Part shown: positions 16,760 to 24,803 of the stretch, in pieces
Numbering within the stretch: position 1 is the stretch's first letter
Layout: each line of letters opens with the position of its first letter
Source: Photobacterium proteolyticum
GTDB lineage: Bacteria > Pseudomonadota > Gammaproteobacteria > Enterobacterales > Vibrionaceae
Direction of reading: 5' to 3'
NCBI RefSeq assembly: GCF_001939735.1
Contig: NZ_MJIL01000039.1
Span: forward strand, 1-36,201
DNA: 36,201 nucleotides
Notes under the pieces: model-generated
What the model saw: only the letters and a program-made list of their open reading frames with translations
The model's database searches: none
What the model was told of the DNA's origin: nothing
Position numbers and translations under genes: made by a program

Positions 16760-16823
16760 TACCAGTAATCATTGAGCCTATCATTGGCTAGATCTGCCTC
16801 ATCAGATTATTTGCAACAGAGTC
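16760..16823 (+). mobile_element. IS6-like right end (solo)
   Basis: The segment from TACCAGTAATCATTGAGC to the terminal repeat ATTATTTGCAACAGAGTC is about 90 percent identical by eye to 9852-9915, the right end of the 9.4-kb IS6-like remnant. No other part of the element is attached. It stops 25 bp before the first ATG of the GntR gene, so the native GntR promoter has probably been displaced. Confidence 0.75.
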
Positions 16824-16847
16824 GGTTTGGTTGCACCTGCCGAGGCG

Positions 16848-17612
16848 ATGAAAGCGAACCAAGATAAAATGAACGATTACAGTAGCTTGATTGAGAACAT
16901 TAAACAGCGTATTGCGCAGGGTGATAAATCCCCGCTGTATGTGAAGGTAGCTGAAACGGTAAAACAGGCGATTGAGCAAAAGATGCTGGTCGGCGGTGAC
17001 TTTCTGCCGACCGAACGTGAGCTCAGTGATCTGCTTGGCGTTTCAAGGATCACTGTACGCAAGGCGCTTGATGTGCTGGATAAAGACGGTGTGATTGTTC
17101 GCTCCAGGGGCTGCGGTACCATGATCAGTGAGACCATGGAATACTCGTTGAAAGAGGCCAAAGGGTTCTCTCAGCAAGTGGTGCTAAAAGGGAAAAAGCC
17201 CGATACGCTGTGGATCAAGAAAGATATTATTCCTTGTTCTGAAGAGATTGCCTCGCACCTGAAAATTGCGGTTGATGAGTCTGTCTTCCTGCTAAAGCGT
17301 ATTCGTTACATTGATGATCAGCCGGTTTCGGTTGAAGAATCTTATGTTCCAGCCAATTTGATCCGTGATGTTGATGATATTCAAATGTCATTGTATGACT
17401 ACTTCCGCAGTCAGAACATCATCCCGACGCGCACCCAAAGCCGGGTCAGTGCGCAACTGCCTACCGATGAATTCCTCGAACACCTTGGTTTAAAATCTTC
17501 TGTGCCAGTCTTGGTGATCAAGCAAGCGGCCTTTGATACCCGAGGCAAGCCTATCGAGTACAGTGTCAATTACTGCCGTGGTGATATGTACGTGTTCGTT
17601 GCCGAAGATTGA
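16848..17612 (+). CDS. GntR-family regulator with UTRA domain (HutC/FarR type)
   Basis: The 254-residue protein (from ATG 16848) has a GntR winged helix (about residues 25-95) with PLYVKVAETVKQAI, PTERELSDLLGVSRITVRKA and VIVRSRGCGTMI. A UTRA effector domain follows (about 105-250), with FLLKRIRYIDDQPVSVEESY and the family end KPIEYSVNYCRGDMYVF. UTRA regulators usually sense sugars, amino-sugars or small acids. The start is uncertain: ATG 16869 and a TTG at 16827 are alternatives, and none has a strong ribosome site. The IS6-like end stops at 16823, so leader and promoter may be IS-derived. It lies upstream of the phospholipase gene on the same strand and could regulate it through the palindrome at 17731. 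Confidence 0.88.
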   Translation: MKANQDKMNDYSSLIENIKQRIAQGDKSPLYVKVAETVKQAIEQKMLVGGDFLPTERELSDLLGVSRITVRKALDVLDKDGVIVRSRGCGTMISETMEYSLKEAKGFSQQVVLKGKKPDTLWIKKDIIPCSEEIASHLKIAVDESVFLLKRIRYIDDQPVSVEESYVPANLIRDVDDIQMSLYDYFRSQNIIPTRTQSRVSAQLPTDEFLEHLGLKSSVPVLVIKQAAFDTRGKPIEYSVNYCRGDMYVFVAED

Positions 17613-17639
17613 TAATTTATTCCTCTGGCAAAAACGACT

Positions 17640-17665
17640 ATCCGGCTGAATTCCATATGCCGGAT
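17640..17665 (+). terminator. weak hairpin after the GntR gene
   Basis: ATCCGGC (17640-17646) and GCCGGAT (17659-17665) form a 7-bp stem with a 12-base loop, followed by TGATATTTG. It lies 28 bp past the GntR stop and probably separates it from the phospholipase gene. Confidence 0.4.
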
Positions 17666-17730
17666 TGATATTTGTTGTGAGTATCATTCAGAAAATAGAA
17701 TTATTCACGTGAGTGATACCTGTTGCAGTG

Positions 17731-17745
17731 CTCTAATTTAGAGCA
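17731..17745. promoter_or_regulatory. palindrome in the phospholipase promoter region
   Basis: GCTCTAATTTAGAGC is a perfect 7-bp inverted repeat around one T, about 100 bp upstream of the phospholipase start. A second inverted repeat, TTGCA-N6-TGCAA, lies at about 17769-17784. Either could be an operator; the adjacent GntR protein is a candidate ligand. Binding is inferred only. Confidence 0.4.
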
Positions 17746-17845
17746 AAAGCACAATTGGCTAAATATATTTGCATTTCATTGCAATTAATCTCCCTGACCT
17801 TCCTGGCGGGGAAACTCCATCACAACAAACTATAAGTAGATAATA

Positions 17846-19093
17846 ATGAAAAAACATATCTTGTTACTCTCTATGCTACTGCCGTTTGCATCACAAGCGT
17901 CTGCTGATGCAACGATAACCCCAGAGGCAATTACAGCTGCACAAGTCAGCAGTGTTCAGGCTTCGGAAACCTACACCTATGTTCGGTGTTGGTACCGCCC
18001 GGCGGCTAGCCACGATGATCCGGCGACGGATTGGGAATGGGCACTCAATGACGATGGCAGCTACTACACAGTTTCCGGTTACTGGTACTCTTCCATTTCG
18101 TTTAAGAACATGTTCTATACTGACGAGTCTCAGGACAACATCAAACAGCGTTGTGATAAGACGTTAGGTGTCACTCACGATACGGCAGATATTACGTATT
18201 TCGCGTCCGATAACCGCTTCTCATATAACCACTCAATCTGGACTAACGATAATGTGTTCCAACCAACTGCGATCAATAAAATGGTTGTGTTTGGAGACAG
18301 CCTGTCAGATACGGGCAATATGTTTAATGGCTCTCAGTGGATTTTCCCTAACAGCAACTCTTGGTTCCTTGGCCACTTTACGAACGGATTTGTCTGGACG
18401 GAATACATCGCGCAAAACAAGGATATCCCGCTTTATAATTGGGCTGTAGGTGGTGCGGCTGGTACCAACCAGTATGTTGCCCTGACGGGAGTTTATGATC
18501 AGGTTACGTCTTATCTGACCTATATGAAGATGGCCAAAAACTACCGCCCGGAAAATACTCTGTTCACCCTGGAATTCGGCCTGAACGACTTCATGAACTA
18601 TGACCGTGAAGTGCCGGAGGTTAAAGCTGATTTTAGCGCCGCGCTGATCCGCCTCACTGATGCCGGAGCGAAAAACATCCTGCTATTTACTTTACCTGAT
18701 GCAACCAAAGCGCCTCAGTTTAAGTATTCAACTCAGGAAGAAGCGTTGAAAGTTCGCCAGAAGATCGTCGAATTTAACCAGTATATTGCGGAACAAGCCA
18801 AGTACTATCAGGATAAAGGCATTAACGTGCAATTGTACGATGCCTATTCTCTGTTTGAGCAAATGACGAGCAACCCACAGGAGCACGGCTTCCAGAATGC
18901 CTCTGAGCCTTGTTTGGATATCAACCGTAGCTCGGCGCTGGATTACCTGTACAGCCATAGCCTGACAAACGAATGTGCCTATTATGGTTCTGATTCTTAT
19001 GTATTCTGGGGAGTGACTCATCCGACAACGGCAACCCATAAATATATTGCTGACAACATTATTGAAACGGTACTCAAGAAGTTTACCTTCTAA
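17846..19093 (+). CDS. tlh: secreted GDSL phospholipase/thermolabile hemolysin family (PlpA-like)
   Basis: The 415-residue protein has a signal peptide (MKKHILLLSMLLPFASQASA), an N-terminal beta domain with paired Cys and many Trp/Tyr (about 45-145), and an SGNH/GDSL hydrolase domain. Block I is VFGDSLSDTGN with nucleophile Ser152. GxND appears as FGLNDFMNY and block V as TH392PTTATH. Length and motifs match Vibrio thermolabile hemolysin and phospholipase A2, which attack host membrane phospholipids. Notably, the Asp three residues before the catalytic His (D-x-x-H) is Gly389. V. vulnificus PlpA has the same replacement, for which I recall a Ser-His-chloride triad being described. The gene stands alone, with a GntR regulator upstream and a strong terminator downstream. 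Confidence 0.95.
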   Translation: MKKHILLLSMLLPFASQASADATITPEAITAAQVSSVQASETYTYVRCWYRPAASHDDPATDWEWALNDDGSYYTVSGYWYSSISFKNMFYTDESQDNIKQRCDKTLGVTHDTADITYFASDNRFSYNHSIWTNDNVFQPTAINKMVVFGDSLSDTGNMFNGSQWIFPNSNSWFLGHFTNGFVWTEYIAQNKDIPLYNWAVGGAAGTNQYVALTGVYDQVTSYLTYMKMAKNYRPENTLFTLEFGLNDFMNYDREVPEVKADFSAALIRLTDAGAKNILLFTLPDATKAPQFKYSTQEEALKVRQKIVEFNQYIAEQAKYYQDKGINVQLYDAYSLFEQMTSNPQEHGFQNASEPCLDINRSSALDYLYSHSLTNECAYYGSDSYVFWGVTHPTTATHKYIADNIIETVLKKFTF

Positions 19094-19118
19094 GTAAACC
19101 AAGCCACTCGAATAAAAG

Positions 19119-19145
19119 CCTCAGCCGTTGTGCTGAGGTTTTTTT
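19119..19145 (+). terminator. intrinsic terminator of the phospholipase gene
   Basis: CCTCAGC (19119-19125) and GCTGAGG (19132-19138) form a stem followed by seven T, 25 bp after the stop. It separates the phospholipase from the T3SS block. Confidence 0.85.
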
Positions 19146-19404
19146 ATATCCCCAGGCTTCTTTAAATCGCTGGTCTCACTTTGAATCCTGCTCCTTGAGG
19201 TAGCTTGGATATAAGCTCTGAGCCTCAAAAAACTCTCAAATAACCAAGTAGTCAATAAGTTGTGAAATAAACAAGCACATTAAGTTCGCTTGGTATCACG
19301 GCTTGCTGAGAACACCTTAAGAATTCAGCAATCTTTCCTGTTTTTATCCTTATTTGATGAGACTGATTAATTACTCTAGCGCCTTATTTTATGGGAGGTG
19401 TTAG

Positions 19405-19848
19405 ATGGAATTAAAACAGTTGATGGCAGATTTTTGTCAGGACTACGGTATCGACCTGATTGAGCCTAACGAGGAGGGCATCGTTACCCTGGCAATCAAC
19501 CAAGATAGTGTTCGTCTGCATTTGCAGGAGCACAAAGGCTATTTGGTTTTGTTTACTCAGGTTGGCATTTTGCCTGAGGACGTCACGGTGAGCCAGCTTA
19601 AGCAAATCCTTGCGGCCAACTATTTCTGGCTGGGCACCAAAGGTTTTACGATCTCACTGTCGCCAGAAACCGACATGCTGATAGCCAGTCGCCAGGATTC
19701 AATGGAAGTTGTTCATTACGAAGGGTTTGCAGCAATGATCGAAGCCGCTGTCGAAGTGGTCGAGCATTGGCGGAAGGTGATGGCGGATGGGTTTAAATCG
19801 GTAGAAAGCCAAACCCCGCAACCTGATGTCACAACCATGATGGTGTAG
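19405..19848 (+). CDS. CesT-family type III secretion chaperone
   Basis: The 147-residue acidic protein has the class I (CesT/Tir-like) chaperone arrangement. It begins with an amphipathic helix (MELKQLMADFCQDYGIDLIE). A beta sheet follows, with LVLFTQVGILPED and the family landmark LKQILAANYFWLGTKGFTIS (leucine-rich helix then 'N-x-x-W/L-x-G'). A C-terminal helix comes next, and a short tail ends TTMMV. GGGAGGTG precedes the ATG. It is the first gene of the block and is followed after 9 bp by a large gene with no recognisable domain, the usual chaperone-effector layout. It should bind the N-terminal region of that neighbour in the cytoplasm and deliver it to the secretion ATPase. Confidence 0.82.
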   Translation: MELKQLMADFCQDYGIDLIEPNEEGIVTLAINQDSVRLHLQEHKGYLVLFTQVGILPEDVTVSQLKQILAANYFWLGTKGFTISLSPETDMLIASRQDSMEVVHYEGFAAMIEAAVEVVEHWRKVMADGFKSVESQTPQPDVTTMMV

Positions 19849-19857
19849 GAGACGACA

Positions 19858-21291
19858 ATGAGCCCTGCACAAGTTGGAAATACCTCGTCACATGTCCCGC
19901 TGCAAGATTTTATGCAGTATGCCAAGAACTCAGACACCCGCTTGCTGGCCAAAGACGGCACTGTGGTTAAGGCCGATTCAAAAATCGACAGCATCACCAG
20001 CCTGGTATCAAGCAGTAAGGCCGAAGCGCTAAAGCAAGAGAATATCACCACTGGCCGCGAGTTTAAGGCGGCGCTGCAACGGGAGCATTCTAAAGATGGT
20101 CTGGATGCTTTCAGTCCGCTGGAATACAACCTGCGTAAAGGTGATCCGATTACCCGCCGCAATGTCCAGGAAGTGAAGCAGGTTTTGCAGCAGTTGAAGA
20201 TAGATCCGGACGCGTATAAATGCCTTGCTGAATGCTTTAATACTGCGGGCCGGGATCCGCGCATGATTGCGTTGCTGGAGGATTACAAGCCGGGCTGTTT
20301 TGACGGAAAAGTGAAGCAGTTTGCCAAGGAGCATGTCGGAAAGCCCGCGACAGATGTCTGGAACGACACCAAAAAAGGAGATATCAGCGGACCGGTTAAG
20401 AAGGCAGCCAAGTATGTGCCGGTGATTGGTAATTTTGTCGGTATTGTCGATAAGTGTGTAACAGCCTCCAAAGAGTGTGACAAAGAACTGTTTGCCGGAC
20501 GGATCGGGAAGCTGGCCGAAAAGCCAGAGACCCGCAATACCTTCGCCCATAACCTGACCGATGTTCTCTATGAAGGCCATGAGAAGCAGGCACGCAAAGC
20601 GATGTTCTCGACAGCGGTCGATTTTATCTTTATGCCGCTGGGGGCGTTTAATCTCGGCCCTGTCGGTAAGGTGGGCATTAAGCCTATCGTTAATGGCGCC
20701 GTTGATTCTGCAGTCACCAATACGGTCGGCAATTTTGCCGCCAAACAAGCCTATTCGCTTGGGCTGACAGGAATTAAAGCGGCGGCGAACCATGTAATAC
20801 CGGAAGCTGCGGCCAATGAAGACAGTGCTAAGCGGATGGAGATCGGTATTTTGCCCCGTTTGGAAGCAACCCATAACGGCAAGGAGAAATCGTTCGAGCT
20901 GACCGATACCAGTACCGTTCGGGCTCTGCTTCGGTATCTCGGCCCGGCAGAAAATACCCACATGAGCAAAGACGACTTTGGTTTTGAGCCAAGTGATGAA
21001 GACAAGGAGCTGGAGCTGAACCGGATGGTATTGAAAACAATGCTGGGCTCAGAGCCATCGGAAGAGCTGGAATTTGGTTCGAAAACCGGCCGGAAATCAG
21101 ACAAAGCCTTGCTGTCATTGATGAACGATCAAGACGGTGTGTTAGGTCGAGTGATTGATGGCGTAAACACCGGCAAGGATCCGCACTTTGTTCGTGACGA
21201 ACTTAATCAGCAATTTCAGGATGTGAAGAAGGATGGGGTTCCAAGCTATCTTCGCATGCTTTACCTATCAGAGGGATGGATGCGCCCCTAA
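19858..21291 (+). CDS. candidate type III secreted effector, unknown function
   Basis: I do not recognise a known effector in these 477 residues. The first 60 residues are polar, rich in Ser, Thr and Asn (MSPAQVGNTSSHVPLQDFMQ), as in T3SS signals, and would carry the chaperone-binding region. About residues 100-235 are helical and Lys-rich with four Cys (CLAECFN, GCFDGK, DKCVTASKEC). About 240-315 is rich in Ala, Gly and hydrophobic residues (STAVDFIFMPLGAFNLGPVG), possibly membrane-associating. The end is acidic and helical (PSDEDKELELNRMVLKTMLG). It follows the CesT-like chaperone by 9 bp and precedes an intrinsic terminator, making a two-gene unit. The effector role is inferred from this context. 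Confidence 0.6.
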   Translation: MSPAQVGNTSSHVPLQDFMQYAKNSDTRLLAKDGTVVKADSKIDSITSLVSSSKAEALKQENITTGREFKAALQREHSKDGLDAFSPLEYNLRKGDPITRRNVQEVKQVLQQLKIDPDAYKCLAECFNTAGRDPRMIALLEDYKPGCFDGKVKQFAKEHVGKPATDVWNDTKKGDISGPVKKAAKYVPVIGNFVGIVDKCVTASKECDKELFAGRIGKLAEKPETRNTFAHNLTDVLYEGHEKQARKAMFSTAVDFIFMPLGAFNLGPVGKVGIKPIVNGAVDSAVTNTVGNFAAKQAYSLGLTGIKAAANHVIPEAAANEDSAKRMEIGILPRLEATHNGKEKSFELTDTSTVRALLRYLGPAENTHMSKDDFGFEPSDEDKELELNRMVLKTMLGSEPSEELEFGSKTGRKSDKALLSLMNDQDGVLGRVIDGVNTGKDPHFVRDELNQQFQDVKKDGVPSYLRMLYLSEGWMRP

Positions 21292-21360
21292 CGGATTATA
21301 CGGAAGCTGTTCGTGACACAACAAATTCGCCCCGTTAGGCGTTTCAAATCTTTGTAGCCC

Positions 21361-21396
21361 AAAGCGACCACAGGCATTGCCATTGGTCGCTTTTTT
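21361..21396 (+). terminator. intrinsic terminator of the first chaperone-effector unit
   Basis: AAAGCGACCA (21361-21370) and TGGTCGCTTT (21384-21393) form a 10-bp stem ending in six T. It separates the first effector unit from the structural T3SS operon that starts about 100 bp later. Confidence 0.85.
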
Positions 21397-21493
21397 CTCA
21401 AAACATGATTCCAACTTATTTGAGGTTTTTTTGAGGATTTATGAAGTGGGCAATGTTGCAATAACTTCTTGAATAATCGAGGTGAATTTATCA

Positions 21494-21958
21494 ATGGCGA
21501 CACTGGCATCAAAACTTGACGCGTTTGTTGAAACATATGATATAGCCGCGCAGCACCTTGACGGTATCGAGGTGTTATTAATCCAAAACACCCTGGTACA
21601 GGTGGATGTCAGTAAAGGCGTTGCATCGGTCGCCATGATGCTGCTGCCAGATGAAAGACAGCAGCCTGATAAGCTCTGCCGCCAGTTATGCGCAGTGCTA
21701 AAAAAAATGGCCTGGGTGGCACAGCATACTCAGGTCGAGCTGATGGTGGAACCGGATCACTCTAAGCTGACTTTGCTGCAGCGCCTGACAAGAGACGGTG
21801 AGCTGACTGCCGATTGCAGTGATGACGTTGATCTGGGTGGGAGAATAGAGCAGCTGTTGTGGGTTGTAGACGTTATGCATGAATTTATTGGTTTGGAGCA
21901 ACAACCGATGCTGCCGTCCGTTACCCATCTGGCTGCCAGCAATATGGTGTTCGTTTGA
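21494..21958 (+). CDS. CesT-like T3SS chaperone-like protein, first gene of the structural operon
   Basis: From ATG 21494 (GAGGTG 9 bp upstream; an in-frame GTG at 21482 is less likely) the protein has 154 residues. It starts with a helix (MATLASKLDAFVETYDIAAQ) and has a predicted alpha-beta chaperone layout, including PDKLCRQLCAVLKKMAWVAQ, a leucine-rich C-terminal helix (IEQLLWVVDVMHEFIG) and a hydrophobic terminal tail (SNMVFV) like those of the other two chaperones here. Its TGA overlaps the ATG of sctC, so the two are translationally coupled. In SPI-2 the gene before ssaC is ssaB, which this does not resemble. No cognate effector directly follows it, so its client is unclear and it may act on the apparatus itself. 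Confidence 0.6.
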   Translation: MATLASKLDAFVETYDIAAQHLDGIEVLLIQNTLVQVDVSKGVASVAMMLLPDERQQPDKLCRQLCAVLKKMAWVAQHTQVELMVEPDHSKLTLLQRLTRDGELTADCSDDVDLGGRIEQLLWVVDVMHEFIGLEQQPMLPSVTHLAASNMVFV

Positions 21959-23604
21959 TGCATGAGTGGGGATTGAAAAGTTTGTCCGAGGCCTTGTTTG
22001 AACGGCTGTCCATCTGGCTACGATTATCGTCAAAGAGGCCTGGTGTATCTTTCATTGCTATTTTGCTGTTGCTCTGTGTGGGGTTCTTATCTTCAACGCC
22101 GGCCTGGCCACAATCTTTACCGCGTAGCGGGTATCAGCATATCGGACAGGATGAGCCACTGGCAGATGTGCTGAAAGGGTTTTCAGCCAACTACCGATTA
22201 TCAGCCGTTGTCAGTGAATGTATTAGTGAAAAGTTCAATGGACAGGTTGCAGCTTCCACGGCGGAGCATTTCTTAAGTCAGCTACAGGCTGCATTTGGCT
22301 TTATCTGGTTTCGCTACGGCAACACGCTTTATTTTAACTGTGGCAGTGAAATGCAGACAAAGGTGCTGACCTTGAAACGGATGTCACCGGCAGCGCTGAA
22401 GCAGGCCATGGGGCAGGTTGGTTTGGATCTTGACCGTTTTGGCTGGCGTTCATTGCAAGACAAGGGGCTGTTGCTGGTGTCGGGGCCGCCGCGGTTTGTT
22501 GACATTGTCGAACAGGTGGCCACCGGATTGGACGAGCAGGCCAAGGTTAAACAGGCAGAAGAGCTGCAAACGTATGTTGTTCCCCTGTACTTTGCCTGGG
22601 CGGGGGATCGCCAGGTCGGGGATGGCAAGACAGTACCTGGGGTCGCAACGACACTGCGAAAGCTAATGGGGTACAACTCGCAGGACTCTATCGGCCGGAT
22701 CGAATCGGATGAGAGCCGTAACGCGGTATTGCTAAGAGATACCCAGTCAAATATCGATCGTTATATTCGAATGATCCACGCAATGGACAGGGCTCTTAAG
22801 CAAGTCGAAATTGGGGTCACGATCATTGATATCAAGGAAGACGCACTGGAGGAGTTCGGCATTGACTGGGGAATCAATGGCTCGTCGGGCAGTTTGAGCT
22901 ATCAAGGTGGTGTCATTAGCGGCGTACTGGGGGACGGGCTCAATCTGTCCACCATTATCGGGGCCAATATTACTGGTGTATTGTTCCGTCTCAAGGCGTT
23001 AGAGAGCCAGAGCAAAGCGCGGATGCTGTCTCGGCCTTCCTTGCTGACCCAGGAAAATACAGAAGCAGTACTGGATAACAGCGAGACTTTTTATGCCCGA
23101 GTGACATCGAAGGAAGATGCGCAGTTAGTACCGTTGACAGCCGGGACAAAGCTCACGGTTACCCCAAGGGTTATCCCTGATAAGTCGGGCGATGTGGTCA
23201 AGCTTGATATCCAGATCACGGATGGCAAAACCACTGACGAGCGCGTCGACAACCTGCCGACAATTAAGGGCAGTTTCATCAAGACGGAAGCGATGGTGAG
23301 AAAGGGCCAGAGCTTGCTGATTGGAGGGTATTTTGTGGATTCGGAAACCATGGGGACGGACAAAGTGCCTGTGTTGGGGGACATACCGATGATTGGGGCG
23401 CTTTTTAGCCAAGAGAAAACCACAACCAGCCGAATGGTTCGCCTTTTCCTGATCCGGCCAAAAGTGTTGGAGCCCGGTTTGAACAACCTGGCCGAAGCCC
23501 GCCAGCAATATCCTGAATTAAGGCAAATCGTGCCGGGAGTTGCCGAGGTCGAGGCGCTGGAGCAAGCCTTTGTCTCTGGTTCTACACATCATTTATATAG
23601 GTAA
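21958..23604 (+). CDS. sctC: T3SS outer-membrane secretin SctC (SsaC/EscC type)
   Basis: The 548-residue protein starts at ATG 21958, which overlaps the preceding stop. A long signal peptide (about residues 1-52, hydrophobic core SFIAILLLLCVGFL) leads to an N0 domain (EPLADVLKGFSANYRLSAVV). The N1/N3 modules follow, with LISGPP-like LLLVSGPPRFVDIVEQ and TLRKLM. The C-terminal secretin domain runs from about residue 280, with VEIGVTIIDIKEDALEEFGI, SRPSLLTQEN, GTKLTVTPRVI, GQSLLIGGYF and KVPVLGDIPMIGALFS. It forms the outer-membrane ring of the injectisome. The length equals the compact SPI-2-type secretins, without the S-domain extension that binds a pilotin. Operon: 5 bp to sctD. Confidence 0.96.
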   Translation: MHEWGLKSLSEALFERLSIWLRLSSKRPGVSFIAILLLLCVGFLSSTPAWPQSLPRSGYQHIGQDEPLADVLKGFSANYRLSAVVSECISEKFNGQVAASTAEHFLSQLQAAFGFIWFRYGNTLYFNCGSEMQTKVLTLKRMSPAALKQAMGQVGLDLDRFGWRSLQDKGLLLVSGPPRFVDIVEQVATGLDEQAKVKQAEELQTYVVPLYFAWAGDRQVGDGKTVPGVATTLRKLMGYNSQDSIGRIESDESRNAVLLRDTQSNIDRYIRMIHAMDRALKQVEIGVTIIDIKEDALEEFGIDWGINGSSGSLSYQGGVISGVLGDGLNLSTIIGANITGVLFRLKALESQSKARMLSRPSLLTQENTEAVLDNSETFYARVTSKEDAQLVPLTAGTKLTVTPRVIPDKSGDVVKLDIQITDGKTTDERVDNLPTIKGSFIKTEAMVRKGQSLLIGGYFVDSETMGTDKVPVLGDIPMIGALFSQEKTTTSRMVRLFLIRPKVLEPGLNNLAEARQQYPELRQIVPGVAEVEALEQAFVSGSTHHLYR

Positions 23605-23609
23605 CGGGC

Positions 23610-24803
23610 ATGACAAGGTGGAAATTAAAAGTGCTGTCCGGCAGCCATGCCGGAGCCGAAATGGCAACCGAGCAAACTAATATTGTTTTGGGTTCAGACA
23701 GTGCACGTGCCGATTGCGTGTTGTCTGATTGTGGTTTTGCCGCCGTTGCTTGTCAGCTGACCCTGACCGATACCGATCAGGTAATAAAAATCTTGGCAGA
23801 CCAAGTCTGGTATCTGAATGGAAAACGACAGTCAGCCGGTATTGCCCGTATCAAGCCTTATCAGGTTATTCAGGTCGGGGGAGTGGCGTTTGCTTTCGGG
23901 CCATCGGATGTTGTGTGGCCGGTACTCACTGTTCCTGTTGTTAGTCGCCGCCGAATCCCGTGGGCAGGCATTGCCTTGTCTGGGGTACTGGTAGTCGGCA
24001 GTTTGTCGGCATCGCTGGTGGTGTCGACAAAGTATGCCAAAACACGACGGACAACAGCCGCTCAGCTATTGGAACAGCTGGACTATTCCTCGGTTTCCCT
24101 GCAGCCGCTCAACGACCGCTTGGTGTTGTCAGGGTATGTCGAAGACAGGGAGAGTTTGCAGGCGTTGAAAAATACCCTTGCCGAGTCTCAGCAACCCATT
24201 GAATGGCAAGTTTATCGTATTGATAGCGTACAAAATGCCGTGATGACCTGGCTTGCCCAGCATGGTTTGGCTGGCTTGGATGTGACGGTTGATAGCCATG
24301 GTGTCGCCCAGATCAAAGGGGTGCTGGAGGATGGCCTTGATCTGGCCAAGATCAGTAACAGCTTGCAAGACGATGTGCAGGGACTTACCCGTACCGATTG
24401 GCAAACCGCGCGTATTTCGGATTTGATTGGCTGGCTTCAGCAAGCTATCCGACAGCAGAATTTACCGGGGCTGATGGTGGCTGAATCCGACCGGCATATC
24501 TATCTGACGGGTAAGCTGGCAGAGCAGGAGAAGCCGAAACTGACAGCGTTACTCGAGCGAGCTGCCGAGCAGTTTGGGCATCAGGTGCCAGTGAAATATC
24601 AGGCTTTCTTATTGCCAGACAGCCCATTGCCATCTATCCGGGCGGTGAGCCTGAGTCGAACACCGTATGTCGTGATGTCCGATGGTCAAAAATACCTCAC
24701 CAGCGCTGTGATCGGGGATGGTTATACGATTCGGGAAATTACCGATGAAGGGATCGCAATAGCCAAACAGGGCAAGCAGTGGTGGTTACCGACAGGAGGT
24801 TGA
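23610..24803 (+). CDS. sctD: T3SS inner-membrane ring protein SctD (SsaD/EscD type)
   Basis: The 397-residue protein has an N-terminal cytoplasmic FHA-like domain (about residues 1-105: KLKVLSGSHAGAEMATEQTN, then GSDSARADCVLSD). One transmembrane helix follows (IPWAGIALSGVLVVGSLSAS, about 114-133). Periplasmic ring-building BON/SctD domains run to about residue 330 (LVLSGYVEDRESLQALKNTL, VAQIKGVLEDGLDLAKIS). The C-terminal part (VSLSRTPYVVMSDGQKYLTS) is typical of the SPI-2/EPEC lineage. It forms the outer of the two inner-membrane rings and touches SctC. It ends with AGGAGG followed by a TGA that abuts the next ATG, so translation of sctE is coupled. Confidence 0.93.
   Translation: MTRWKLKVLSGSHAGAEMATEQTNIVLGSDSARADCVLSDCGFAAVACQLTLTDTDQVIKILADQVWYLNGKRQSAGIARIKPYQVIQVGGVAFAFGPSDVVWPVLTVPVVSRRRIPWAGIALSGVLVVGSLSASLVVSTKYAKTRRTTAAQLLEQLDYSSVSLQPLNDRLVLSGYVEDRESLQALKNTLAESQQPIEWQVYRIDSVQNAVMTWLAQHGLAGLDVTVDSHGVAQIKGVLEDGLDLAKISNSLQDDVQGLTRTDWQTARISDLIGWLQQAIRQQNLPGLMVAESDRHIYLTGKLAEQEKPKLTALLERAAEQFGHQVPVKYQAFLLPDSPLPSIRAVSLSRTPYVVMSDGQKYLTSAVIGDGYTIREITDEGIAIAKQGKQWWLPTGG

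Noticed and set aside
20029..20961. 310-codon minus-strand frame
   Set aside because: Antisense to the candidate effector; rich in Arg, Ile, Cys and His as a shadow of a biased coding strand; no promoter or ribosome site.
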